A stretch of DNA of 64,000 nt from Heligmosomoides polygyrus polygyrus (Eukaryota > Nematoda > Chromadorea > Rhabditida > Heligmosomidae): the NCBI GenBank assembly GCA_947396885.1, contig OX377205.1, forward strand, positions 59,058,969 through 59,122,968. The letters are read 5' to 3'. Position numbers and translations under genes: made by a program. Shown here piece after piece: positions 53,161 to 64,000 of this stretch (the first letter of the stretch is position 1; each line of letters starts with the position of its first letter). The notes under the pieces are model-generated. The model saw nothing but the letters and a program-made list of their open reading frames with translations, did not search any database and had not been told where the DNA came from.

Positions 53161-53252
53161 GAGATCTATAGGTCATAAGATAGAGCTTGAGCTGCTAAGC
53201 TCAAATATGCGTTTCTTTTTACAAGCACTTGGTTTAGAAAATTATTTAAGAA

Positions 53253-53280
53253 GGCCGCTTTGGACCGTTCCAAAGCGGCC
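53253..53280. repeat. 12-bp stem hairpin
   Basis: GGCCGCTTTGGA, loop CCGT, TCCAAAGCGGCC. It lies exactly at the boundary between the FB2 fragment and the minisatellite. Confidence 0.9.
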
Positions 53281-53284
53281 TATG

Positions 53285-53627
53285 TTGACCTTTGCGGGAT
53301 TTCCGGCGAATGAACGCACCTCTTCTGAACCCAAACACCCAATGCGCGACATCGGTTACATGCCTTTCGAATCCGAGCGCCTGTTGCACGACGTCGATGA
53401 CACTTCTTCTTAATCCGGACGCCTGTTGAGCAACGTCGCTGGCATGTCTTTTGAACTCGAACGCCCTTTGCGCGACATCGGTGGCACTTCTTCTGACGGT
53501 CTCGACACGGCGTGAGTGTCACTCGCCTGAACACGGACGCCTGCTACTCGACTTCTAGGAAAGGCCAGACGGATGAGCAGACGGACGGACGGACGGACAA
53601 CCGCTAACTCCTTTGTATATAGTAGGA
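53285..53627 (-). repeat. 42-bp minisatellite block, about six units
   Basis: Units contain GAACYCGAACGCC, TTGCGCGACATCGGT and GGCACTTCTTCT. Because 42 is a multiple of three, a 14-residue periodic open frame appears on the minus strand. The block ends with GGACGGACGGACGGAC and GTATATAGTAGGAT, the module edge. Confidence 0.9.
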
Positions 53628-54284
53628 TGATTCGTCAGAGAAAAAGCGAAAGCTTCGAAAGCGAAAATCTTCGTCAAATTCGATAATATCAGAGATAACA
53701 ATATATTTGGCGATAACAAGGAAAGTAACGGAAAGGCTATGGAACATAGAAACAAGCTTCAGGAAGGCAATGAAAAGGAGGAGCTTGATGGGAGAAGAAA
53801 GTCAGGCCAAAGAAATCATATAAATAAGAGAAGAAAAGAATTCTACGGATGTGGAAAATGAAAAAGAATTGTGTCATAAGAAAGAGCAGACCAAGGATAA
53901 CGTGGCTAAACTGCGCACTGGAGTAGGTAGGAGAAGGATGGCAATATAAACAAGGGAAAAAACTCGCCATTGTTTTATCACTTTCAAAATCTGAAAAGCT
54001 TCCTTCAGCATATAGCTGTGGAAATGAATAAAGTCGTAAAACAAGCTCAATTTTGGGAGAAGAATGAGTGGGGATATTCTGTTCAAGATTTTTTTCTTGA
54101 AACAGAGCAGCAGTCGCCGAGGCTTACAATCTAGTCGTGAACTAAAGTTTAAATATTGTCATGTTGGGGAATTTTCGAAACATGAATTTGCGAATAAGTG
54201 ATTTGGGTCGTATCCTATTGTAGTGTTTATAAAAGGCCTACCAGGAGACTATCTCGGCAAGGGCGGAAAAGCTCATGTGTAGCA
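53628..54284. other. AT-rich, no gene
   Basis: Purine-rich on the plus strand with short AAGAAAAGAA runs. Plus-strand translation is lysine-rich but full of stops, possibly a very decayed relative of the Lys/Glu-rich genes. No firm call. Confidence 0.35.
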
Positions 54285-55128
54285 TATGGGCAGAATCGCC
54301 TCTCTCTGGAAAACAACAAAATGCAAGTAGATCGACACCAATGCACTTTGCACACAGTTAGAGGCGACGAAAGTTGGACCATTGGCGGCGTTAGCCCTCT
54401 GCCTGCGCGCAAAGAGCAGGCTCAAGTAGGCCGGAAAAGCTGACGATGGACGAGCACTGGTGGCGGAGTGGAATGGGGAGCGGCGTGGTGAGACGGGGCG
54501 GTTTGTGGTTCGACTCTCCCGTGGTAATGCGTTTTCGCACTTCCTAAAAGAATACGCCACAATTAAGCAATACACTATGCAGAATGTAGACGAAAAAGAC
54601 TGCCAGAAAGGAAAGCTGGCTTACAGGTGCTCTTGTGCTTTCACGATTTCAGAGATGGAAAATCACCTAATCATACCCTTGAGAGGCTATTTAAGGCGCT
54701 TTTCACCTATGTTTTTTTAATTTCAAGTGAGTACGGTAGGTTGCTGCAGGAATGGATGAGCATGGGTGCGTGACTTTACTTACCCATACTTACCGCTAGC
54801 CAGAGTTCCTTTCTTTCATCCTTTTTCGTCGCCATTCTACGTACGTAGTGTTTTGCGTAGTTGTGGCGCATCCTTTTTAGGAAGTGCAGAAATGTAGCAC
54901 CACGGGAGAATCGTACATAAACCGCTCCGTTTCACCACGCCGCTCCTCCATCCTCTGCACCACCACTGCTCTTTTCGCATTTTCGGCCTACTTGAGTCAG
55001 CCCTCCGCGTGCGGGCAGAGCGCTGACGTCGCCAACGGTTCATCTTCCGTCGTCCCTAACTCCTGAGCAGAGAGAGTTGTATTGGGTTGCCTACAGTGTT
55101 GTTGCCCAGAGAGAGGCGATTCCGCTCA
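54285..55128. mobile_element. Inverted-repeat element of about 840 bp
   Basis: AGAATCGCCTCTCTCTGG (54292) is complemented at 55105-55124. The 54360-54515 region (GGACCATTGGCGGCGTTAGC, then GGAGCGGCGTGGTGAGACGG) is matched inverted at about 54900-55060 with substitutions. The loop (54520-54890) holds AT-rich sequence and a plus-strand frame without recognised domain. Confidence 0.75.
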
Positions 55129-55671
55129 TGCATCATACAACACGTAGGTCGTTCCACCTACCGTTGAGACAGCCTGCTGGTTAGCCCGTCTGGCTGTGTG
55201 TGTCGCAAATCTGTGTGAGCCGGTAGGACGTGTCGAACGTGCGAAGGTGACGCGCACGTGTATGCGAAACCTCATCATTGGGTGTTCTTTGGTGACCACC
55301 CGACAGTGGAAGCGTCGGAGTAGTCAACAGCGGTAGCAGTGGCTGCCTGCCACGCTGCCGTGTTGTGGTGTTTAAGGTTGACGGCGGCGATACGACGAAT
55401 GGCTGGATGTGGTGGCAACAGATGTGTGGAACCTCGTTTGCACCCGTTGACGGACTTGCACCCATTGGCACGCAGTAGTTCATGCCTTGCCGCTTCATAT
55501 AATAGGATAGCATACGTTTGCAAATGATTACTTAATTATTGGTTACTACGTCTACTTATTTCTGTATGTTCTTGACCATGTATTGGGTTTCGATATGTTG
55601 GAAAGTAGCTTTAGAACGTCCACCACCAACTAGGAGTGCACCCCCACCCCAATCCCCCGGACTGAGAATAT

Positions 55672-55702
<31 letters not shown>

Positions 55703-56200
55703 TTCAACTGTGTCTCAAGGACACGCACCAACAATGTAAGATTGAAACGGCAGCGCTAGACATTAAAGCAGGGGGTTCAGAAGCCAACCGTTTGGGTTGC
55801 GAAAGTCTATATAATATGACTTGCTCTAAAAGTAAGGACAAGTTAGATGCTAAACGAAATCCTCTCAGGTAGCATTGGAAAGCATTGCTTACGTATACTG
55901 GTTTCTAGTGTGTTATGTAGATCAAGCAAGCGATTACGGCAGAATAACTTACAATCTATTATAGTAAGCATTTGAGTTGGTTGCAGCCGACAAAGCCGGA
56001 AAATTAGCCCAGTTTAGCTTACTATAGATCCCCGCAACCCATATGAAATGGATTGAATACGCCACTATGGAACTAGCAGAGAAATTATTAAAACTGAACA
56101 GGGAGGAGGAAATAACTCTACACTGTGGCAAATACTAGAAAAATTCGTTAGGAAAAGACATTTAATCCTCAAACAAGAAGGAAAAAAGGAACGTGAGCCA
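55129..56200. other. No recognised gene, TTTA microsatellite
   Basis: A perfect TTTA run of about eight units lies at 55673-55705. Frames at 55181-55523 overlap on both strands without domain support. 55740-56200 is AT-rich and featureless. Confidence 0.5.
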
Positions 56201-56202
56201 TG

Positions 56203-57468
56203 CTATTTGAAAGCACAAGAGTCAGTATAAGCTGTAAGAGCTCGAAATATTTGCATCCGCCAGAACATCAACTGGTGGAGTAGATTCGAAGCCGGTATGC
56301 AACGCGAAGGAACGAGAATTCTAAATGAGCGCCTGTTTACTGTTGTAAATGATTGAAACTCCTCAATTCCTAGCCATTGCAATAAGCCGATCTTTTCTAA
56401 CTTTCTCTTGAAGACGTGGCTGTTTTGAGAGGCTAGTAGCTCACTGGGTAAGAAATGGAGCCACCTAGCAAATCGAAAGGGTAATAGGCGGAATGTTCTC
56501 AGGAGTTTTTTATTCCGCAATTTAGCGTAGTCAAGTTTAAACCCACGTCCGCTGGAAGGCCTAAAGACACAATATTTGCTGGGAGCCAGTTTCACTTCAC
56601 CTCAGAGAATGCGAAAGAAGAAGATAAGATCCGCAGCTACCCTTCTGTACAGTAGATTTTTCAGGTGTAGAAACTTTAAGCACTCGCTGTACGCCGGTAA
56701 GCGCTGCCAACTTAAACCTGTCTGTAATCTGCAGCATACTAAGCGAGAAAACGTTTGCTGTGCTCTTTCAATCTTAAGCACTTGTTTCTTAGTGTATGGA
56801 CTCCAGACCTGGGTGCAGTACTCGAGGTGGGGCAAGACGTAGGACCTATACAGGCGGACAAGTATTGTTGGATTACTACTGTGTGCATTGCGAAATATTG
56901 AAAAAAGTGTCATGTAAGCTTTCCTAACAATTAGATCAATGTGAGATGAAAAACTCGAAGAGGGATCAAATAGAATTCCTAGTTCTTTAGCAGTTGTGGA
57001 ACACTTCAGTATTTCACCGTTTATTTCATTTTCCATAGCAGGAGAGTCTCCGTAATGTAGAAAAATGACTTGCCAAACTGATGGCCAGGCCCCATTCTGT
57101 AGTCCTCGCACTAAGCTTGCTAAGTGAATGTTTCGAAGCATCTCTAACTGCACCACAATTTTCAGTGTTGTAAACGCCGTATATTTTTATGTCGTCGGTA
57201 TATAACTGAATTCCTATATTTGGTTGCGTTTTGAGCAAAGAAGCGAGTTCCGCTGTATAGATCAGGAACAACAGATGTGACAGCACACCTCCTTCGGGCA
57301 CTCCAGGGATAGCTGTTGGAAAGCTTCAGACCAACTTTGACCGTCATATTTCTATTATGGAGGTAAGATGCAAACCACTGCAGCAGGATGCCATCAACTC
57401 CGAGAAATTGAAGCTTCTGAAGTAGTTTGCAATGACTTACTTTATCGAAGGCCTTCGATAAATCTATG
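56203..57468 (-). pseudogene. CR1-like LINE reverse transcriptase remnant
   Basis: From right to left on the minus strand: DLSKAFDKVSHCKLLQKL (about 57455), PEGGVLSHLLFLIYTAELAS with YTDD catalytic box (about 57300-57180), ELGILFDPSSSFSSHIDLIV and VLPHLEYCTQVWSPYTKKQV (about 57000-56760), then a C-terminal LLPFRFARWLHFLPSELL (about 56480-56430). This motif order is that of CR1/Jockey-type LINEs, distinct from the RTE elements. At least three frame changes are present. The N-terminal part is missing because RTE copy 2 begins at 57469 within the DLSKAF region. Confidence 0.85.
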
Positions 57469-59906
57469 TCTTCTTCTTCTTCAGCACTTGTCCCGCTTAG
57501 TTGCGGGGTCCGTTTTCCTGGAATGTTGGCGCCACTTTTCCCGATCAAATGCAACCTAGCCGCCTTCAAGTGCTGACAGCGTATTAAGCCACCGCTGTTT
57601 TCGTCACCCTCGTGGCCGCCTACCGGGCACATCAAGGTTAAGACCATTCTTTCTGACAGTGCCATCTTTAGCGCAAAGGACGTGGCCGTACCATCGCAGA
57701 CGAGCTTCGCGCATCTTCTCAAATATTGGGATGACACCGAACCTCTGCCGTATGGAGTCGTCGCGTACTCGATCCAAACGCGTAACTCCGGCCGTCCACC
57801 GCAGCATCTTCGTTTTCATTACGCTGAGGCGCCTTTCAATTTCTTTGTTAACGGGCCGGCACTCAGCTCCGTAAACAGCTACAGGTCGGACGACTGCTCT
57901 GGAGATCTTCGACTTTAGGCGCTCTGGTATCTTCTTGTCGCAAAGCACTCCCGTCAGAGAACGCTATTTGGACAACGCTGCATTCACGCGTGAGTTGGCA
58001 TCAACGAGTAAACCGCCATCGGACGCGATTGCTGATCCCAAGCACTTGAATACCGAAGTAAGTGGCACTCCAATGCCATTTACCTTAATGGAGCCGGACT
58101 CATCTTCGTCAGTCGTCATATACTCGGTCTTCTTGACATTAAGTTTGAGTCCAAGTCTCTCCAAGCGATCGCACCAAGCTTGTACCTGCCGCTGGAGTTC
58201 AATCTTATCTTCGCTAGCGAGCATTACACCATCAGCATAAAGCAGTGTCAAAGGGACTGGCTGCTGAAGATCACGCGATATGGCATCCATAACGACGACA
58301 AAGAGTAGAGGACAGAGCGCAGACCCTTGATGTACTCCGACAGATATGGCAAACTCCATCGACGTTCCTACTCCAGCTTGCACTCGACTCTTTGAACAAG
58401 AGTACAGTATTCGTACCCCTCTATGAGCTCTTCGGGGACTCCATGTTCTAGTAAGGCATACCATATCACTTCACTCGCAACGCGAGCAAAGGCCTTCTCC
58501 AAATCCAGGAAGGCAAGATGCACCGGCTTCTGTTTCTCCCAGTGTTTTTCTATCAGAAGACGAACGGCGCGTATGGCATCGGCTGGGCCACAACCACCTA
58601 CAAAGCCGCACTGGTTTGTAGAGAGCTGGAAGATATCACGAATGCGCCCGTCGGCAATCCGCTTGAAGATCTTCATGCTATGCGAAAGCAATCAGATTGG
58701 ACGGTAGTTTGTGCAGTCTGCCGGGCTGCCCTTCTTTTTACAAATCGGAATCGTCGTGCTTCTCTGGCAAATATCGGGCACTTTCTTCTCCGCAATAATC
58801 TGGTTGAAGAACTTTACCAGCCACTTCGTTGGGTACCAGGATTTTGACTTCCATAAGTCGGCCGCCAAATCATCGGAGCCCGTTGCCTTGCCCGGCTTCA
58901 TCTTCTTAAGAGTCGCTTTCACCTCCAACGGTGATATTCTGAACGGGACCGTGTACAGGAGAAGAAGATGGAATGCTTGGATGAGCGAACTCTATTGTCG
59001 AGACTTCCTCGAAGTAGGTGCGCCATCAAAACCATCTTGCGGTCCATGTGTGGATGACCGTTCTCATCGTTGATGCCAAAGAATTCTCAACATCCTCATT
59101 CTAGCGATGACGGACCTCGCGAGTCGAGAAAGCAATCGCTCGCCATCACGCGACTCAAGCTTCCCGTTGACATCATCGTAATGAGTGGATCTTGCAACGG
59201 CTACCCCCTTCTTAGCGGCTTTCTTGGCTTCCTAATACAGACGCCGTTTATCGGCTGTCTTATCGCCGAAAAACGCGTGGTATAATCTCCTCTCAGACTT
59301 TTTCCTTAACTTCGTTGGTCCGCAGCCATGTCTGCTGATCGATCTTACGCTGTCCCGGTTTCGTAGTGCCGAGTTCGGAATGGGCAGCACTGAGAATCGC
59401 GTCGGTGGCATTTTTCCATGTCTCGTCGATGGTCGTGACCGTCGGCAAGCGAATGCGCGAAGTCACAGCTGCTTCCTTTTCTTTCAGACGCCACCACTTG
59501 ATTTTTAACGGACCGCTACGTTCGACCTGCCTAAACATCGGTGGTGTGATCTTCATAGGGCAGATCAGTGGGCGGTGTTGTGTGGCGACCGTTTCATACG
59601 GCACGACCTTCGCGTCTGTGACAAGCCCTTGGTCACGATTTCGCACAAGGACAAAGTCGATCTGCGTTTTAGAATTCCCGCTGTAGGATGGGATAAGGTG
59701 TGATTCACGTTTTCGGAATCTGGTGTTCACGATGGTGAAGTCATACGACTCCACGTACTCGAGGATGCGCTCACCATGAGCGTTACGTGAACCAAAACCG
59801 AGACCAACATGACAGCCGTACCCGTCTTTCGCAGCGCCAACGTGTCCGTTAAGGTCACCTGAGACAATGATTACGTCTTATGACGGCACTTCTGCTGCCT
59901 TCTCAT
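57469..59906 (-). pseudogene. RTE-clade retrotransposon copy 2, inactive
   Basis: Collinear with copy 1 (8005-8175 plus 23075-25514) at high identity but broken into at least five frames (57604-57948, 57964-58464, 58368-58691, 58692-58928, 59293-59754). The catalytic box is LLYADGVML, so one aspartate is lost. The endonuclease GDLN motif is intact near 59853. The tail is TCTTCTTCTTCTTC on the plus strand. The 5' end stops at about 59906, where satellite DNA begins, so it is truncated. It contains the uninterrupted CTACCGGG site that proves the hAT-type insertion in copy 1. Confidence 0.92.
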
Positions 59907-60619
59907 CAACTCTGGACCTCCCTCCTCCACTGACCCCTCACTACTGGCCTCTATTTGCTGGTCTCCCTTCACTGGACCCCCCTCGTCCTCACGGACTCCC
60001 CATAACGGGTCTATCCCCTTTATTGGTCCCCTTAACTGGTCCTCCATTACTGGTCCCCTACCTCACTGGTCCCCTTTACGGATCCTCCTTCACTGTCAGG
60101 GCGTCTAAACACGTCTTTTGCACACCGACAAACGTGGCACAATTCTGTAGCCCGACACATGTTGGACGATAATGAGAACTGACTTTACTGACCCGGGTGA
60201 CACCCCTTCTGAACCCTGACGCCCGTTGCAGGACCTCGATGACACCTCTTCTGAACCCGCACCTCCTTAGCGCGACATCGGTGACACCACTCCTCAACCC
60301 GAATGTCCTTTGGGACATCGGTGACATGTCTTCTGAACCCAGACACATGTTGACCCACCTCGTTGACACCTCTTCTAAACCCGGACGCGTGTTAAAGGAG
60401 GTGGGGACATCTCTTCCCAACCCGCACCTCCTTTGCGCAACATCGGACATGTCGTCTGAACATGGACGCCTGTCGACAACTACAACAGTTGACAACTTGT
60501 GACAACAACAACACGCACTCTCCCCCACCTTCCCCATACTTCCTCCCAACACACTCCTTTAGCACTTCTGTGCAAACAAACACACACTCACTCACAGATA
60601 AACGACCGTTCTCGCTTAT
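59907..60619 (-). repeat. Satellite module, inverted relative to 62169-63090
   Basis: CCACTGACC/ACTGGTCC repeats (59907-60100), then about seven 42-bp units (60195-60475; minus-strand core GAAGAGGTGTCACCGA), then GTTGACAACTTGTGACAACA and AACGACCGTTCTCGCTTATA. From 60190 to 60617 it is almost the exact complement of 62165-62595. Confidence 0.9.
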
Positions 60620-60622
60620 ATA

Positions 60623-61897
60623 CAGGGTGGCCCATAAGTCCTGCAACAAAATTAGGAGACCTTATTGGTTGTCTTTTTCCAATTGCAAAAAAACCGCATA
60701 CCAACAGTTATGTAGCATATACTTAGTGCTATACTTCTGGAAATTATCATGGTTTTAGCTGCTCTTATTACAAAGTAATGCGCTCCCACGTAAAACTAGC
60801 GAAAATTCTTCTCTGGCCCGTGGTGGGGCGCTTCCGTTTCGATGTGACTAAATTTCGGAAGATTGGTTGTTGAACATGCAATATATGGTATTGTGTAGGG
60901 CAGTGCAGAGGCTTCTCAAGAGTGAACATTGGATGAACGGATCTGAACTACAGTAGAAGAACGCTATTAATTTTCCGATCATACAGGATGCAGCAACCAG
61001 CTGGAACAAATTCAATATTCAGCCGTGTGCGTAATCTATTACTAAGCAATATGCAGTTTCTAGGAAACTACAAGGAAGGCTCTACAAGATCACAAGTGAG
61101 ACGAAGACTCAGCTATGAGGAGAAGAGAGTAGAAGGAAAATTTTGTAAGCGCAGTTGGAGCGCGTCGTTCGAAATGGGTATTCAGCCTCTGCTTCATTTG
61201 ATGAAAAATTTCTCAAAGTTGAGCGATCCCAGAAAGGTTAAAATAATAGTGCGTTTAATGCTACCTCTGCGGGAACCTGATGATATAAACACAATGACCA
61301 CGCATGGCAGGCTTTTGTCATACACGATTTTCCGAAACATCTCCCGGCACACCCTATGTTTTTGTGTAAAAATAGTGAAAATCAATAAAAATTTTCGTTT
61401 GATAGAAACAAAAACCTAACACCATATATTAGAGACTCAATCGCGTTGTCCAAAAGCAAAATGCACATTCTGGTACAGCGATTCCTGCAACAGCAAAAGA
61501 AAAGGACGTGGTAGCGGTTTTGAGTCCATCTGCAAAATATTGCACCTGCGAAAGACTAGCTGTGAAATTTCTGAATCTTTAGCCTTTCGATCTTTGTTTA
61601 TTAACCGTCTTTAAGAAAATATCCTGCTCTATAAAGCATGGTAAAACTATTGTTCAATATCTTCTTCGGAATGAATAAGAAGTAAAACTCCGTAAGAGGG
61701 GCTGCGACGTGAGCTGCAAAGCAACCCACACGATCTGAAGGCACTTATCGATCCAGGAGTGGTCCCTTATGAATAATACCGCTCCACCATAATTTACAAA
61801 CCATGGGCAAACATGGTTTAAAAGTGTACCAAATTTGTTGCATTCTTAGCCTTTTTATACGCCTATGTTTTTGTTGCAGGACTTATGGGCCACCCTG
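60623..61897 (+). mobile_element. TA-flanked, mariner-like element of 1,275 bp
   Basis: CAGGGTGGCCCATAAGTCCT opens the element and its complement closes it. The terminal repeats agree for about 28 bases (through GCAACAAA). TA lies on both sides (60621-60622 and 61898-61899). Length and target site match Tc1/mariner elements. Frames inside, including 143 codons at 60988-61419, show no DDE motifs I recognise, so it is either non-autonomous or very decayed. Confidence 0.8.
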
Positions 61898-61899
61898 TA

Positions 61900-62168
61900 T
61901 ATATGTATATATATACCAGACGTTCAGCGGCCTACTAGCCGCCAAACGTCTGGTTGGGGCCAAACCCGGAGAACAGAATACCATGTTCGGAACTCAGACG
62001 GCCTTTGCGTGACATCGGCGACACGTCTTCTGACCCCTCTTAACAGGTGACACCTCGCCTGAACCCGGATGGCCACTACTTGACGTTTATGAAAGGCCAG
62101 ATGGACAGACGGACGGACAGACGGACGGACAGACACAACCGCCTACTCTTTTATATATAGTAGGATAA
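61900..62168 (-). repeat. Palindrome plus minisatellite and GGAC-run block
   Basis: CCAGACGTT and AACGTCTGG form a hairpin (61917-61954) next to an ATATATATA tract. Two or three 42-bp units follow, then GACGGACGGACAGACGG and TTATATATAGTAGGAT, the module edge. Confidence 0.8.
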
Positions 62169-63090
62169 GCGAGAACGGTAGTTTGTCTGTGAGTGAGTGT
62201 GTGTTTGTTTGCACAGAAGTGCTCAAGGAGTGTGTTGGGAGGAAGTATGGGGAAGGGGGGGGGGGGGGGGGGGGAGAGTGCGTGTTGTTGTTGTCACAAG
62301 TTGTCAACTGTTGTAGTTGTCGACAGGCGTCCATGTTCAGACGACATGTCCGATGTTGCGCAAAGGAGGTGCGGGTTGGGAAGAGATGTCCCCACCTTCT
62401 TTAACATGCGTCCGGGTTTAGAAGAGGTGTCAACGAGGTGGGTCAACATGTGTCTGGGTTCAGAAGACGTGTCACCGATGTCACACAGGACATTAGGGTT
62501 GAGGAGTTGTGTCACCGATGTCGCGCTAAGGAGGTGCGGGTTCAGAAGAGGTGTCATCGAGGTCCTGCAACGGGCGTCAGGGTTCAGAAGGGGTGTCACC
62601 CGGGTCAGTAAAGTCAGTTCTCATTATCGTCCAACATGTGTCGGGCTACAGAATTGTGCCACGTTTGTCGGTGTGCAAAAGACGTGTCATAGACGCCCTG
62701 ACAGTGAAGGAGGATCCGTAAAGGGGACCAGTGAGGTGGGGGCCAGTAATGGAGGACCAGTTAAGGGGACCAGTAAAGGGGATAGACCCGTTATGGGGAG
62801 CCCGTGAGGTGAAGGGAGACCAGAAAATAGAGGCCAGTAGTGGGGGGGGGGGGGTCAGTGAAGGGGGGAGGTCCAGTGAGGGGGACCAGTAAGAGCGAAC
62901 CAGTATTTTTTCTCCAGCATAGAGGGGCCCAGTAAAGGCGGGATCATTGAACGGGGAACAGGTAGAGCGGGACCACTAAAATGGGGGGGGGGGGTTAAGT
63001 AAGCGGAACCAGTAAAGAGGAACAGTGAACGGGGAACCATTTAAGGTGCGACCTGTAAACCTGTAAAAGGGTTCCAGTGAAGGAGGTCCG
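62169..63090 (+). repeat. Satellite module, direct orientation
   Basis: AAGCGAGAACGGT, a G-run at 62255-62271, TTGTCACAAGTTGTCAACTG, then about seven 42-bp units (62310-62600), then GGACCAGTRAAGGGG repeats with poly-G tracts to 63090. Mirror image of 59907-60619 around the 60623-61897 element. Confidence 0.9.
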
Positions 63091-64000
63091 GTTTTATTGC
63101 GGGGATTGGTGGCAAAGCCCTCAACCACACGTTTGACGACCGGTAGGCCTTTGTGCGCCGCTGGAAGAGTGTGTTGGGGAAAGCGTGGGAAGGGGGGGGG
63201 GGGTTATAGTTGTGCAACGTGTCTGGCAATTCAGTAGACGTGCCGAACACGTAGTCGAACGTCTGCTGAGCCGCCAGGCACGTTAGGCCTATGGCATACC
63301 ACCAGCGACGAGGCCGGCGATGGCACTGCCAACGGACAAGTATTCGACTATTCGTGTCAGGACCCTATCAGATACAATGGGGAGAGCTCGAGCACTTGAC
63401 GGTTGTCGATGCCACGACGGCACGGCGTGTCGTTGGAGAGGGGGCATACCGCCAGCGACCGGTCGTCGCTCCGCTTTGCACGGCGACGAGCTGTCGCTCG
63501 ACTCTTTGCTCGCCATCCTCTATTCTTTGCTGTTAAATATCCTCTCATTACGGTTCTCGAAAATGTTTCTCGCATAAGTAGCAGTTTATTTTCAGTTGCA
63601 GCAGTGCGTCTCGGGTGAAACAGTTCTCGACTAGCGTCCTCTAACGTCGTCCTCGTCGCTCTAACGCCAACTCTCGCCCCCGCCCCTCTCGTCGCTGAAC
63701 TCCAGCGATCGCCCGTCGCTCCGCTCCTCACGTCGCCGACCTCGTCGCTGGTGGTATGCCATAGGCCTTATACAACTACACCCCCTCCCCCAGCCGTTTA
63801 CTCATTGTTTCTTCGTTCGTAGGAAGGGGTGCAAACAGTTTACATTTTAGATCCTATCCTAAGCGAGAACCGACGTTTGTCCGTATGCCTGTGTGTTTGT
63901 TTGTTTTTATAGGAGTCTTATAAGAGTGTGTTGAGGGAAAGTGAGGGGGTGGGTGGGGGAGGGTTGTAGTTGCGCAACGTGCCTGGCGACTCAGTAGACG
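63091..64000. repeat. Direct repeats and 30-bp stem foldback at window end
   Basis: AAGAGTGTGTTGGGGAAAG to CAGTAGACG (63164-63241) recurs at 63920-64000. TAGGCCTATGGCATACCACC (63284 and following) is complementary to 63740-63770 over 30 bases and frames a GC-rich segment with smaller CCAGCGACSGG stems. Frames on both strands reflect the symmetry. The repeat continues beyond the window. Confidence 0.8.

Noticed and set aside
62193..62807. 204-codon plus-strand frame
   Set aside because: A product of the 42-bp period of the minisatellite. The mirror block at 60076-60552 shows the same on the other strand.
63289..63731. Overlapping frames of 75-124 codons near the window end
   Set aside because: Generated by the GC-rich foldback between 63284 and 63770, without domain or splice support.

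Overview
This is eukaryotic DNA from a nematode, most likely a strongylid or hookworm-type parasite. Three things point that way. Introns are very short (37 bp in the gene at 35244-36351, about 45-85 bp in the gene at 14008-14755). One gene has a trans-splice-like acceptor one base before its ATG. The retroelement proteins also resemble the RTE families that I associate with hookworm genomes. There are no operons of bacterial type, no rRNA and no CRISPR. The window is overwhelmingly transposon debris with few genes. It contains one 200-N assembly gap at 9607-9806.

Layout. 1-5.8 kb holds a 38-bp perfect palindrome, dispersed TTCGAA-rich degenerate repeats, a foldback MITE and a Tc1-like transposase remnant. 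5.8-32.8 kb is a nested stack. A 1.55-kb repeat occurs at 5823-7376 and, inverted, at 30796-32780, where a 427-bp solo LTR with a 5-bp target duplication interrupts it. Between these copies, an AT-rich repeat (called Rep-A here) is split by an RTE retrotransposon with a 16-bp target duplication (7989-8004 and 25515-25530). The RTE is itself split by a 14.9-kb segment (8176-23074) with hAT-like ends CAGGGTCAAGC and an 8-bp duplication CTACCGGG. That segment carries one truncated foldback arm, the gap, about 9 kb of gene-bearing DNA and one complete 4.2-kb foldback element. 26.2-29.8 kb is another large hairpin, of a second family (FB2).

Genes. The best-supported genes are a micro-exon gene (14008-14755, +), a convergent frameshifted gene with an RG-rich tail (15052-16168, -), exon-like pieces at 11907-12002, 13088-13135 and 16138-16317 (+), a two-exon Lys/Glu-rich gene (35244-36351, -) and a second Lys/Glu-rich reading frame (43216-43752, -). 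All of the first group lie inside the 14.9-kb hAT-flanked segment.

33-64 kb contains a tRNA-derived SINE with a 10-bp target duplication, a decayed tyrosine recombinase, fragments of a second RTE family, a frameshifted mariner of 1.25 kb, a CR1-like remnant, a second RTE copy, a 1.28-kb TA-flanked element, and at least seven blocks of a 42-bp minisatellite linked to GACCAGT-type repeats, some arranged as inverted pairs. The genes do not form a pathway. The organising principle is successive insertion and inverted duplication of mobile DNA around a small gene island.
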